In this document: one piece after another, positions 45,755 through 57,070 of the stretch
Layout of the letters: each line of letters opens with the position of its first letter
Numbering within the stretch: position 1 is the stretch's first letter
Source of the DNA: Clavelina lepadiformis
Taxonomy: Eukaryota; Chordata; Ascidiacea; Aplousobranchia; Clavelinidae
Assembly: GCF_947623445.1 (NCBI RefSeq)
Contig: NC_135244.1
Span: 21,018,860 to 21,082,859 of the forward strand
Direction: 5' to 3'
Length of the DNA: 64,000 nt
The notes under the pieces: generated by a model
Told to the model about the DNA's origin: nothing
What the model saw: only the letters and a program-made list of their open reading frames with translations
The model's database searches: none
Made by a program: the position numbers and the translations under genes

Positions 45755-46353
45755 GTATACAGAATTGCACGAAGCTGCATTCATTCGATTGTTGACCGTC
45801 CTCAGGTCGCCTCTTAATTCCGAGATTGCGTCACAATTGCGTTCGCGATACGATTTTGTTTTCCGCTCCATATCTTCCAGTTTGTTTAGGATGGCAGACA
45901 AATCCGTAGTAGAAGGTATCGCCGAACAGGTTTGAATCGATTCCACTCCAACAGGTGGGCATACCTGCGGGATAGTCTTAAAAATGACGTCGGCCGCTTC
46001 CATGAAGTTAATTTCGTACCTGAGAGTTGCCGGAATGCTGCTAGCCAATTGCTTGTCTCTCAAACCTTTGATCAGGCATAAATAAAGTAGTTCGTTCTTC
46101 AGTTGGCTGTCTTCATCCTCGGGGTAGCATCGGTTGCCGAGGGCTTTCAGCGCGTAGACGAAATCCGGTGCGTCTTCCTGAGGCAGTTGTACGTGTTGAA
46201 TCAGTTTCAAGCGCAATTTTTTGCGAGAATTCTGCGCCGTTCATTGCTTCGATGGCTCGCTCAACGTTCTTTGTGGCGACTTGGCGAGCATTGCTGAGTA
46301 TTTGTAGTATCCTGCCTGTTTGGTGACTTTGCATCTGCGCAGAAGGATACATT
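45752..46353 (-). pseudogene. Ty3/gypsy gag
   Basis: Two overlapping frames: 46352 to about 46225 (starts MYPSAQMQSHQTGRILQ) and 46216-45752 (LKLIQHVQLPQEDAPDFVYA, LKNELLYLCLIKGLRD). The second is typical of a gypsy capsid with its F..L...R. pattern. They are joined by a one-base shift at a short A run near 46225. The C-terminal part has a coiled-coil-like LNKLEDMERK. Confidence 0.7.
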
Positions 46354-46499
46354 GTTTAAGCTCAATGACTAAGAAAATTATGCAATGGAACCTGTATTAA
46401 GCGAAGGAACTTTCATCCATTCCAGTTTGTTGTAAGACTTACATAAGTCTGGAGGGTTTGTTGAAATTTGTGTCAATTTGTGAATTCAAAAAACTGTCG

Positions 46500-46760
46500 G
46501 TTTGAAGATTGACTGCGCACTGTTATTTTGTTAAACACTTTAATTAAACACGAAAATTGAGGCCAAAAAGAAACGCCTAAAATGGTTACATGTTTAAATT
46601 GCACATGTTCATTCTGTTTTGTGTTTAAATGTTGGACGTGTTTACTAACTAGGTGTTTATTATCTTTGCTGTTTATGTTTAAATCTTGTACGTGTTTACT
46701 AACTAGGTGTTTATTATCTTTGCTGTTTATGTTTAAATCTTGTACGTGTTTACTATTTTA
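46500..46760 (-). repeat. Reversed hAT-end-like repeat with 54-bp tandem units
   Basis: Reverse complement of the tract at 22980-23090/24445-24560 (ttaaacactttaattaaaca). From 46634 to about 46755 a 54-bp unit containing gtgtttactaactaggtgtt is tandemly repeated about 2.3 times. The long frame over it is a by-product of the repeat. Confidence 0.8.
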
Positions 46761-47145
46761 TGCGTATTGTCACTTGGCAGTCAAAATTTCTAAAATAGTG
46801 TTTATTACAGCAGTGCAACAGAAATAAAGCAGGTACAATCACGGGCGCTTTTGGCAGGGGGCAAAATTCGAAAAAAGCACACTTTTGAATGTCATTTTGG
46901 AAAATAAAGAAAGAAAAGGGGGCGATGGCCTCTCTGCCCTTCCTCTTCTGGCACCCGTGAGTAATAATAATTTCTGCAATAAGTTTAGTGTAAAATCACT
47001 ACTCATAATGTTCCATGTTCATATTGTTCACATACTTCTCAAAGAACACGTATTTGGAGGACTTATGATAACCAGACAGACGATCCTTCAAGAGATGAGC
47101 TTGTAAAAAACCCAAAATAGGGTAAACCTTTGGGTATTGCAATTT

Positions 47146-48300
47146 CTAAGCATAATAACAACCGATAATTTGCATTAAATAGCCTAACACCACCCTCGAA
47201 TCGTTGTTACATCTGACGTGGATTGAATCAGCAACAATGAATGTTTTCATGGTTCCGGCTTCGTTGTAAGAAACAAGCAAACTTGGCGGTGTTTTCTTTC
47301 TGGAGTTTAAAGTAATCCGTAATGCCTAAAAAATTAAAACAAAAAAGTCAATGTATACAAATTGTTCTGTAAAGCCACATGTTCTGTAAAGCAACTACAA
47401 TTCACATTAACAGTCTGCATTGCATTTTGCGGGTCGGCCAAAGTTGTTTTGTGACCTCAAAAAGAGATTTTTTTTCTCTGAAGGATCCTATATGTCAAAA
47501 GTTTTGTTAGATTTTTACACTATTAATAATAGTGACTCTATTTTTCCCTCAATATATATTAAGTGTCTCAAGATCTGAACAAAATATTCCTCAACAAAGC
47601 AATAAACTAATACACAAACAACCAAATTAGATTTTTGTTAACTGCTGGATTAATGCTCAGATTGCTCACCTCAGTCTCATGGCATTGCCGCTCAACATTG
47701 CTGTCACATTTGTTGTCTAGTGTAGTTAGCATGCTTACGCAAGCCTGTTAAATCGTATTGTAATCAATTTCATAAACGTTTCTGAATTTTTCCTCAATCT
47801 GCATAAGTTATCATCATATCAATAACCATGTTGCAGCCTCTAAACATGATCTACAACTGTATGCTCTTAAAAATGCATAAAAATCTAAAACACCCTATCA
47901 TAGTTTCTTTCAAACACTGACAAAAGGCATTTGTCCTAATAATGAAAAATTTTCAATGATTCCACTAATGCATCCATCTTTACAATAAACTAATTGCTTC
48001 TTGGTGAAAGACAGGCATTGGTCTTAAATACCTGTTTTAGCAGACTGTATTCCCATTCTGATTCTTCCTTTTCTAAATGTTGTCTAATAACTTCGGTAGC
48101 CTTTTTTGTCCATTCTGAATCTACAGTGATTAAAAATATAAAACTAACAATATAGCTTTTAAAACAGTAGTCAGATGTAATTATTATTTAAGCTTTTTGA
48201 TAAGGTATCAGAATCTAACGTCTTTAGAAGACTCGGACTCGGCAATGATACCTCCAGTCTCTGCAGTTTTCCACAAAAACTCAATTTTCATTTGGTTATA
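47146..48300 (-). CDS. 3' end of an unidentified gene, up to three exons
   Basis: Minus strand: 48220 to about 48300 (MKIEFLWKTAETGGIIAESE, donor gttaga), 48032-48120 (SEWTKKATEVIRQHLEKEES, donor gtattt) and 47146-47325 (ALRITLNSRKKTPPSLLVSY then NEAGTMKTFIVADSIHVR, ending TAG). The last two join in phase 0 with good borders and no lesion. The first does not join in phase to the second, so an exon may be missed or it is chance. Composition is that of a real soluble protein. I could not assign a family. Confidence 0.4.
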
Positions 48301-48597
48301 AATGGAATTTTATAACGTATTGACCAACCCTGACACTGCTTACCGGGACCAGAAGAGTAAAGGTTAATAATGCCTTACCCAAGATTTAATCTTGATTTAA
48401 CGGAGTAATTGCTCGTTAATTATGTAAATCTGCATCATCGCGTTTCTTATAGATCAGGGTGATGGCGCCTTTATATATTTCCTTTGGGATTTTTTGGCAT
48501 TAAACCAATATTTAAAAACTTCACTCATTTTGTTGAGTATGATCCTCCGACATGTAAAATTCTCTTACTCCGTCTGGCCCAGTTGATTAACCTTTGC

Positions 48598-48720
48598 AAG
48601 ATTGCCATAGCCATGGTCTTCGTGAAGTTGAATCAATATTGGGTTTCAATCGATTGAGTTGATGATAGGGTGGTGTTGATAAATTCTTTGAAATTTTCGT
48701 AACTGTGTTCTGCCAAAAAC
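48598..48720 (-). pseudogene. MDC1-like BRCT exon, 5' fragment
   Basis: Start of the large BRCT exon (FLAEHSYENFKEF) with its normal acceptor ttttccctatcag. An in-frame TGA replaces the Gly codon of the RYGF/QYGF motif, and the exon is cut after about 120 bases. Confidence 0.8.
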
Positions 48721-48798
48721 CTGATAGGGAAAAAGGAGAGCTTTCTTTTATGAGCTGTTCTAAAGCTTTCATGTATTGAAATATTAAATTTCATGTAT

Positions 48799-48841
48799 TA
48801 GTTTCAGCAATGTGTAAGTTGTTGCGACCGATGCTAAGTAT
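48799..48841 (-). pseudogene. KIF20-like exon 9 scrap
   Basis: About 43 bases identical to part of kinesin exon 15053-15147 (minus strand tacttagcatcggtcgcaac, coding LSIGRNNLHIAET). It is joined directly to the MDC1 last-exon fragment at 48841. Confidence 0.85.
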
Positions 48842-49537
48842 ATATTCGCTGTTAGCAACGGACACACCAGCCTGTAAATTATGAAAATAATTAATCAAAT
48901 CAAACGTTAAAATACGGTTTAAAAACGATGATGATTTATCACTGTCCTAACTATAAATTACGCAATTTATCACTATTAAATGATCTACCGGTAAAATCAT
49001 GATGACTTAATGCAAAACTTTCACACCAGTTTCATTTTCCATAAGCATGATGTTTATGGGGGAGCAATGTGATATTTTAGTTAGAATTGCATACCGACGT
49101 TAAATAAGTTTTACAATAACAATTTTAAAAGGTGGTAGTTATCATTTTGACGTGGATCGTGAAAACAAAAACATGTTTCGTTTTTATTTTAGGACAGGAA
49201 TTAAAAAACATACTTACTTACCTTTAATGCAGAGGCACAACATCTCGTCTACTTGCGATGCCACAGTAACTAAATCATGAAGATCCAAGCCATTTGGCAT
49301 TTTCCGGACACAAACTCCTCCACCACATCGATGATCTGGTACATCTCTTGTGGAGGAGGAAGCACAGATTTCGTGACGAGGATCCGGTGACCTGAAACGA
49401 ACTGTTCAGATCGTGACCTTGCCACAGCCATGGTCTTCGTGAAGTTGAATCCATATTGGGTTTCAGTCGATTGAGTTGATGATAGGGTGGTGTTGGTAAA
49501 TTCTTTGAAATTTTCGTAACTGTGTTCTGCCAAAAAC
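48841..49537 (-). pseudogene. MDC1-like BRCT fragment, frameshifted
   Basis: Large BRCT exon 49222-49537 (QYGFNFTKTMAVARSRSEQF, SVLPPPQEMYQII) with a one-base loss right after MYQII that leads to a stop. A complete intron of about 350 bp follows, then the first about 31 bases of the last exon (48841-48871), broken off at the kinesin scrap. Confidence 0.83.
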
Positions 49538-49588
49538 CTGATAGGGAAAAAGGAGAGCTTTCTTTTATGAGCTGTTCTAAAGTTTTCA

Positions 49589-50670
49589 TGTATTGAAAAT
49601 TTTCAATCCGAAGCTTTCTGCGAAGTTCAACATTCTCTCTCCATCAACATTCCTGAGGCCGTGACCAAATCCCCCATGCACACCATCATATCTATCGCTT
49701 TCTTTGCCGACATGACCATTAAAGTCTCCTGGAACCACGCATTTCCCCTGTGCATTCAGCATTTCCTCACTCAATTTATCATAGAAAGTTTCCTTTTCTT
49801 CAGTGCTACAACCACAATGGGGAGCATATACAGACAAAAAGGTAACCACTTCGTTTCCAATTGCAATTTCCACTACTATCACCCTTGCATTTACCTGCCT
49901 GACCAGGTAACTGCCCGCTCGACAGCTAGTCAAATAGCTAGGTTTGCTTTAACATCTTTTAATGGCATTTTCTTCAATAAAAACAATGATCTTCTCGCTA
50001 TCAAACCCCAACGTAGACTGATTTTACACTAGCTCAGCACCACACAGCCGAGCGCAACATTCCCACAAAACAAATTCCACGCGACTAAGGATTCCCCGTG
50101 GGACGCTAAATACATTACTAATTGGGCCCTCGGGCTAACGATCTGAGACGTCACGAGTATAAACAAGTAAAACACGGCATATCGTGAACATGCATATAAA
50201 GACAATACAATGCGAATAAAAACGGTGTATAACGTGATGGATACAAAAAACGGTGTATAAAAATAATCTCGTGACACTATCACCCTTGCATTTACCTGCC
50301 TGACCTCAACCACTTGTTTCACCAGATTTAAAGTAACCATTACTCCAACTCCACCATGTGCTGTGGAGTTGCCACTCCGGAACAACTTGTAGGTTCCTTC
50401 ACCCCCTTTCACTGTCCTTGTACCATGATTTTTGTACCTCACTTCTTGCAAACCAGCAACATCCACTTTCCTTCTATACAACATGTCTACCACTACTGCA
50501 CTCCTTCCCGTCAGTGATCCCACAGTAGCTGTAGCTAATCTGAGGGTCTGCTTCAGTTTTCGTGAAGCCGCATCACGAATCCTGGTTTCCCTAGAGGTTT
50601 TTCCAGGGTCCGTCATTAGATCTCCCTTACTAAGCGACAGACATCTCCTTCCCCGTAGTACTATTAGCTT
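49589..50670 (-). pseudogene. RTE-type LINE endonuclease, interrupted
   Basis: Minus strand. About 50670-50290 encodes LRLATATVGSLTGRSAVVVD, DVAGLQEVRYKN and NSTAHGGVGVMV; 49905-49589 continues SVYAPHCGCSTEEKETFYDK and GDFNGHVGKESDRYDGVHGG. These are the AP-type endonuclease motifs (QE, GDFN.H) of RTE/BovB-like LINEs, often annotated as craniofacial development protein 2-like. The reverse transcriptase is absent. The domain is split by an insertion at about 49912-50282. Confidence 0.85.
49912..50282. mobile_element. Insertion in the LINE endonuclease with 28-bp target duplication
   Basis: The sequence tatcacccttgcatttacct (part of a 28-base block) occurs on both sides, at about 49884-49911 and 50275-50302. 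This cleanly duplicates the endonuclease residues VRQVNARVIV. A long variable-length duplication is typical of target-primed reverse transcription, so the 370-bp insert is probably a SINE or a truncated LINE. No recognisable head was found. Confidence 0.7.
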
Positions 50671-50699
50671 CAATTGTGCAGGGGGCCCACAGTTGGAAA

Positions 50700-51383
50700 C
50701 CATGACGATAAAATTGTCGCTGCATTAAATAACAAAACTTTGGTGCACAATTTTATGGCCGAATGCCCTTCCTGGCACCAACCAAGCATGCCGTTGGTAT
50801 GTAAAATACTCATCCGCCTAAAGACAGCTTGGGAGTGTCTACATGTTTTTATTGAGGCTCACCCCTCTAGATCCACCCAGATTCGCAAAAACAGCCTCAC
50901 CACGTGTAGGTTCTGGGACGGTCTTGTTGCCAAAAGGCAACCTGGGATGGGGGACCAGTGTACAGAGAGGCTATTGTTTCATCTGTTGAAAGGTACTACC
51001 CCTTGAGACCCTTGGTGAAGTTAAATCCATATTGAGTTTCGATCGAGTTGATGATAGCCAAAGCCACAAAGAGAGGGAAGGCTTTTCAGCGCGTTTCGTG
51101 ACGTCACGATGTGACGGCATTGCATTTAAAACTGCAAGTTGTCAATCTTAATACGCAGAAACAAAAAAAAAGTAAACACTAGAAAAGCATTTTGTCATTT
51201 TTAAATGCAGCTTTCGATTAGAAAGTTGTATCGGTATAGCGTTTTTCAAAATGAGACTTTAATTTAAACTTATTCAATTCGTCTATATGTCGATTCGTCA
51301 ATACGTCTCATTCTTATTCAATTTGGTCTTAACGTTTTAATTCTAGTGACTAGATGTATTCAACTGATTCCTGTTAATTGTAG
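50700..51383. other. Non-coding stretch
   Basis: Left part may be the 5' region of the minus-strand LINE. Beyond it a CGTGACGTCACG palindrome at about 51099-51110 is the only notable motif. No exon was supported. Confidence 0.4.
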
Positions 51384-51458
51384 ATGTAGAATCAGCACCA
51401 ATGATGAACATGACAGCTTCAAACGTTGCCAAAAACCAAGAAGACAACATCGATGAAG
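51384..51458 (+). CDS. Possible exon, acidic, upstream of the BRCT copy
   Basis: A 75-base open stretch between tgtag and gtaact encoding ESAPMMNMTASNVAKNQEDN. It is polar and acidic, consistent with the disordered region that precedes BRCT domains in MDC1-like proteins, but there is no direct link and LINE sequence lies in between. Confidence 0.25.
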
Positions 51459-51829
51459 GTAACTTCTGTAGAATTATTTAACTTTTTTTCTCACATTAAG
51501 TTTATTCACTCATAAGTATTTGTGTATTGATTTTTGTCATTGGCGAGTATGTGCTCACTTACATAAAAAAGTGCCAGCACTTACTGTGGAACATAAATGA
51601 ACAGGTTATAGTAACGGACTAGAGGTTCAAAGGTTTTTGACCATAAGCGATAGCGTTGTAAATCAATGGATCTTCCAGCTTTGTGTAAATAACTTTCACC
51701 CTCATTCAACAACACAACTTGCGGGGCTCGTTTCATCAAACTCCTCGCGGTGAGTCCTGGAAACTGGGAAATCTAACGATGACCTGGCTAATGATGAAAA
51801 CAAGGAGATGCTTCCGTGGTGGTAAAAGG

Positions 51830-52625
51830 ATAGACCCTCGGCCACAGAAACAAATGGGTGACAATATGGACGTTCAGTGCGGGCAACCACTGCCCAACGT
51901 CTTGCAGCTGAACGTCGAGGGCCTAAACGCAAACAAGACCTGCATTATCAGCCAACTGGCCACCAAGCACAAAGCCCTCATCATCGTGTTGCAGGAAACT
52001 CACTGCACAAATTTGGACCGGCTGGTGATACCAAATTTCACTCTAGCCGGACACACCTCAAGCAGGAAACACGGCCTTGCCACGTTTGTTCACAGCAGAC
52101 TCAAGTGGAAACTGGATCGGAAATTGAGTGGCTTTGTGTGGACATTGACGGTATTAAAATTGTCAATGTCTACAAGCCACCGACCTCGAGACTGACACCA
52201 ACAGCCATCCCAATGTTCCCACACCCTAGTATCTATGCTGGCGACTTCAATTGCCAACACACGAACTGGGGCTATAATTCCACCAGTCCAGATGAAGACT
52301 GCCTGATTGACTGGGAAACCAAGAGTACCCTAAGGATGCTCCAAGCTAAGGCTTTTGCACAACCCTAAGTATGCTCCAAGCTTCTTCTCTGGTCGCTGGA
52401 ACACTGGTACTAACCCAGACCTGGCCTTCGCGAGCACTGGCCACACTAGCTGGAATTTGGACAGGCGTGTTTTAGAGAATTTCCCAAGGTCCCAAAATCG
52501 ACTCTCGCTTATCATGACTCCAAGAACTATACGCCCAGTTCCAAGCGAGCCATACAAGCGATGGAATTTCCGCAAGGCCTATTGGGAACTATATCGTCTC
52601 ACTACCAGCGAGCTCGCCCTTGGTT
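51830..52625 (+). pseudogene. LINE endonuclease (jockey/I-like), frameshifted
   Basis: Three successive frames: VLQLNVEGLNANKTCIISQL and IIVLQETHC, then after a shift near 52105 WLCVDIDGIKIVNVYKPP and YAGDFNCQHTNWGYNS, then after a shift near 52350 LHNPKYAPSFFSGRWNTG and NPDLAFAS. The motifs N, QET and GDFN.H mark an AP endonuclease domain of a LINE ORF2. It stops before the reverse transcriptase; the fragment at 41393-41772 has the right flavour for the same family. Confidence 0.85.
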
Positions 52626-52626
52626 G

Positions 52627-52787
52627 TTGATGCGTTGATGATATTTCCTTAGATCACTTTCCTCTTTCAATTCCATTCCTATCGAAAGTGAATCCATGAT
52701 TCTTTCAGACAATTGTCTGCAGTCGGTCATAAACTTTTTCGTGAAATCTAACATCCCAGGACATATATCTTCAGGAAGCTTTTCAAC
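52627..52787 (-). pseudogene. 2OG/Fe(II) oxygenase (IPNS-like) exon fragment, second copy
   Basis: Minus strand encodes EKLPEDICPGMLDFTKKFMT and SERIMDSLSIGMELKEESDL then RKYHQRINN. Compared with 18478-18706 it keeps 14 extra bases after MELKEE and so retains the open continuation. It is squeezed between the LINE remnant and the first exon of the 52.8-kb BRCT copy. Confidence 0.55.
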
Positions 52788-55136
52788 AAGAACTATTCAA
52801 AAGAAGAATGAAATCATCACAGAGGAGGTTGTAGATAAACGAAATGGAGCTTCTGTGGCCAGAGTACGCTCTAAGACACTGAACAAGAAACAAACATCCA
52901 AAAAGCATTTTGGGTAAGCTTGAATATAATAGCTTGACCTTATCTTGTTCTAAACTAAATAATCACGCCAGTTTTGCATTTTGAACTTCCGTGACTGTCA
53001 TAATTGCACGTTCATATTTATACTTCAACATAACTTCACACAAGATTCATTTTTATTTATTTGTGCCACAGAAAAACAGTTGAACAAATGGCCTCTGTTA
53101 AGCAAGAATTTTTGGTAGATGAAAACTCCACTGCAGTGAGATCTGGTTCTCTTGCACAGAATGACACAAACGTACCTCAGCAAGAGGAGCTAAAAATTTC
53201 TAAGTAAGTAGTTTTATTCAAAGTTTTATTTGTGTGTTTGTCTAGAATTAGAGATAGGTTGATACATTTTTGAAACAAAACAAATTGGTTAGCAATACCT
53301 TTAAGTTTAAGTTGGAAATTGGGCAACATGCTGATGAAATTTTATCATTCGGTGGTTACACGAATCGAGTTTGGATTTGTTTGTTTTGACCTTCATGATA
53401 TATGTGTTGCACGAACCCCAATAATTTTCCTCTAATAATAATACTTTTGTTAGAGAAAATCAGCGGCCTACAGAGGTTGGCACCAGAGAGCGCAAAAGAG
53501 CTGGAAGAAATAGAAAAAAAGAAACATTAAAAAACGAAAATGACACAACAGCAAAAAACGCACCACTTAGGTAATTTTTTGAAATTTACATTAGGTTTGA
53601 GTTCAGTTCACAAAATTTCGTCAGTCTTTGTGCTCTCGACCACTGCAATAATGTGAAGCGTACAATCCAGTTCCTCATGTCCTTAGACGTTTGAATTAGA
53701 ACCACCATTTTCATACAAAATTTCTAAATACATGCCATGTTTGTATGATATAGTAAAGAGTAAGGAAGTAATTCATCCTGCGGCTTTGTCACTATGCCCG
53801 AGGCGGCTTAAGCCAAAAGTGATGTTTACAGGTATCTTACTCATAACTTACCACAATGTAAATATAATTCTTAATACAATTTTCATTAACATGGCAACTG
53901 CATTTTTATTGCCGAAATTTGGACCCATTTATTTTGTGAATTCTACTAACAGGTGTGATTGATAAAGTTGGTGAAAATATCGTTAAAGAGCTGGGTGGTC
54001 ACCTGACTGATGACATGCATGAATGTACACACCTGGTTACTGACAAAATTCGACGCACTGTGAAATTTCTGTGTGCGATTGTTCGCGGCTTGCGTATCGT
54101 AAATCAAGAATGGTTTCGTGATTCAAAGAAACAATCCAGGTAGATGTAGCAGTTCATCTTTAAACTATTTTGTTGTAACTATGTTATGAATTATGATCAA
54201 TAGTTCATTTTTGTAGTATTAAACGTCTTCGAAATATCTTTACTTTACTCTGCCAGGTGAGTATTTTTCAGCATCTGAGACACGTAAATGAATGTAATTG
54301 CATGCACAGGTTTAATACTTACGCATTTTTAGTTAAAATATTTTTCGGTTTGCGTTGAATTTATTCGACTTTAGAACAGCTCATAAAAGAAAGCTTTCCT
54401 TTTTCCCTATCTCAGGTTTTTGGCAGAACTCAGTTACGAGAATTTCAATGAATCATCAACTCAATCGATCGAAGCCCGATATGGATTTACCTTCACCAAG
54501 ACCATGGCTGTGGCAAGGTCACGATCTCAACAGTTATTTTCAGGTCACCAGATCCACGTCACAAAATCTGTGCATCCTCCTCCGCAAGAGATGTACCAGA
54601 TGAGTTTGTGTCCGGAAAATGCCAAAGGGCTTGGATCTTCATGATTTAGTTGCTGTGGCATCGGAAGTAGACAAGAGATGTTGGGCCTCTGCATTAAAGG
54701 TAAGTAAATATGTTTTTTCATTCCTGTCCTAAAATAAAAACGAAACATGTTTTTGTTTTCACGATCCACGTCAAAATGATAACTACGACCATTGAAAATT
54801 GTTATTGTAAAACTTATTTAACGTCGGTATGCAATTCAAACTAAAATATCACATTGCTCCCCCATAAACTTTCGTGTGAAAGTTTTTCATAAAGTCATCA
54901 TGATTTTACCGGTAGATCATTTCAAAGTTATAAATTACGTAATTTAAAGTTAGGACCATGATAAATCATCATCGTTTTTAAACCGTATTTTAATGTTTGA
55001 TTTGACTAATTATTTTCATAATTTACAGGCTGGTGTGCCCGTTGTTAACAGCGAATACATTCTGACTGGGATACTTAAACAGAAACTGGACGTCAGTGCT
55101 TTTCGGCTGAGTTGTTCAGGAGCCGGCAGGTGTTAA
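52788..55136 (+). pseudogene. MDC1-like gene 3' end with tandem BRCT domains
   Basis: Exons: about 52788-52913 (EIITEEVVDKRNGASV), 53072-53203, 53454-53570 (ENQRPTEVGTRERKRAGRNR), 53761-53831 (LKPKVMFTG), 53953-54139 (VKELGGHLTDDMHECTHLVT, VKFLCAIVRGLRIVNQEWF), 54416-54699 (EARYGFTFTKTMAVARSRSQ, HVTKSVHPPPQEMYQ) and 55029-55136 (AGVPVVNSEYILTGILKQKL, stop TAA 55134-55136). Phases match throughout. MDC1 uses this BRCT pair to dock on gamma-H2AX. Compared with 41819-42131, exon 54416-54699 has lost 17 bases after MYQ, which shifts frame and ends the protein at TGA (about 54642), so the second BRCT is destroyed. This is the longest copy and the only one with upstream exons. Confidence 0.85.
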
Positions 55137-55239
55137 ATTTCACGATTTGCATGATTTTGTTGGACGTTCGACGTAATGACTAAAATATCTGTTAATACAA
55201 CGAGAGGTCTTTATGGTCGGTATTGTTTTTCACAGCGGG

Positions 55240-55490
55240 AACAAATTTATTTCGGTTTGAAGAAGATTATGACACTTTAAACTTTCATCTTCTTTGCAAT
55301 TCATTGCCATAGAAAGTGAATCCAGAATTGTGAGAAAGTGGAGTGAATCCAGAGAGCTATCCTCCTGCAAATGGTCATAAACTTTATAGTCAAATGTCTG
55401 ATTCCTGGGCAAATATCTTCAGGTAGTTTCTTGGGATGTTTGAAGACATTACCATCAATTCTAAAGGCTTTAAAATCTTCGGTTTGACTT
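55240..55490 (-). pseudogene. 2OG/Fe(II) oxygenase (IPNS-like) exon fragment, third copy
   Basis: Minus strand: EDFKAFRIDGNVFKHPKKLP, EDICPG, TIKFMTICRRIA, then after a frame change LDSLSMAMNCKEDESLKCHN. It aligns with the other two copies over KLPEDICPG and the MDSLS.GM.LKE helix, but is more diverged and contains an internal partial duplication of gattcact. Confidence 0.5.
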
Positions 55491-55499
55491 CACAAGATG

Positions 55500-57070
55500 T
55501 TCTTTGTTCAAACCAATGTATCTTAACATATTTTCTTTGCTCGTGTAACGCTTTAGTGCAACTTCGAGATTAAAACATTTATCTGTAACATCTCGGATTT
55601 CTTGCAGTAGTGATCAATCAACGCCACTGTTTGTCAAGTACACAAATTCAACAGCGGAATAGGCATCGATTAACTCTTTGCCAGCATTGTAAAGATCTTC
55701 TCGTTTAACTTGAAAATTGAATTGAAATCTTTCCGCAATTCTTCTGTATTGTCATCGAATGATTTATTTTTACTAGAAACCTACGCAATCACGCATAAAC
55801 ATTTAAATGGGCTCTTTACACCAAATCTAATAATGTTCTGTACATAACTACTCAGTGCCATTCTATAAGTCTATCGGTACAAGAGATAAAAATAACATCT
55901 TTCTGCTCCTTTGCAGAAATAATACAACCCAACAACCCTGAAATATTTTGGCGCGAACAATGTGGAATTAATTACCTAACTCAGTAAAACACACCAAGGA
56001 TCACACTAAGTTTATGAGTCTGTTTAAGCGTAATTTGCTTGAAAAGTGATAGGGACACTGATGATGATGCGATACGATATATTTTCTGTCTTCATATACG
56101 CCGCTAAACATAAACTGTACAGCGTTAGTTAACATGAAAGCAGGAAGTCTGCGATACGCGTTCTATACATCACATCCTACGATCATTCGAATTTTCAGAA
56201 GGCTTGTCAAGTTAAAATTAACTTTCATGAGTTAATTTATCGCACGGCTCTAAATATTACTTTTATGCTTTGAATAAGTAGGTTAACTAGGGAACCAGTA
56301 ACCAACTTCACATTCGTTATCTCATTATAGCCATTGCTTTAATTTATAGTCCTACCACGTTTGTTGCCTATTTTGTTAGCGCACCAATATCAGGCGTTTT
56401 CTAGTCAAGCTAGTGCGAAAACTGATAATACTTTGCAGAACTAACAGTAGTTTACAGCATGTCAATATCATTATTATTTGGTAGCGCGACATTCACTGAC
56501 AGCAACATGCGGTTGGTATGATAAATGATCGCGAAAGCCGGAAATCAAAAGCATCTGCTCCTACGACCTACATAGGCCTGCGTTATATAAAGAATCTATA
56601 AAAAGCCTGTCAAACTATAAATAATTTTAATGAATACCCAGTCTATTGGCTGGTCGTGTGTGGATTAATATGCTTATTGTCCACTGTCATATTTTAGCAC
56701 CGTCGCAAGACTGCTTTGATTTCTCTTTCGTTCAGTGAAACGTAACATTAAAATTAACTTTCGATGTAAACCTGAAATGTATTCATCTTGATAGCGACAA
56801 AAAACATGACGTGGTAAAAGTAAAAGACCCCTAACTACTTAGGCCTACCACAATTCCACTTTCTAATTTATACAATTCAGTGTAGCTTATAAGATGTACA
56901 AAACTACTCACAAAATGATTTTTTTACACAGTCTATAAATTTACTTTTACATTTCATTTGGTTTTAACTGATTGCAAGTGGTTAAATTGTTGCTAAAGTG
57001 TTCTGCAATATTTTCGTATTGCTAATCTATTTAATGGGAATAAAATCTTTCACGTAGCCTATGTAGGCTA
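55500..57070. other. Non-coding stretch
   Basis: No oxygenase continuation, exon or transposon ends could be supported. Confidence 0.4.

Larger units (their letters stand above)
43826..46353 (-). mobile_element. Degraded Ty3/gypsy retrotransposon
   Basis: Order on the minus strand: gag (46353-45752), zinc knuckle (about 45710-45650), protease (45592-44930), integrase C-terminus (44929-44354), polypurine tract (gtggggggg, about 44273-44281) and 3' LTR (44272-43826). Reverse transcriptase, RNase H and the integrase core are deleted between 44930 and the protease end, and no 5' LTR is visible. A related solo LTR lies at 18707-19132. Confidence 0.88.

Noticed and set aside
46582..46827. 81-codon cysteine-rich frame with internal repeats (CLLTRCLLSLLFMFKSCT)
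   Set aside because: It is the translation of the 54-bp tandem repeat whose unit length is a multiple of three; no other evidence for coding.
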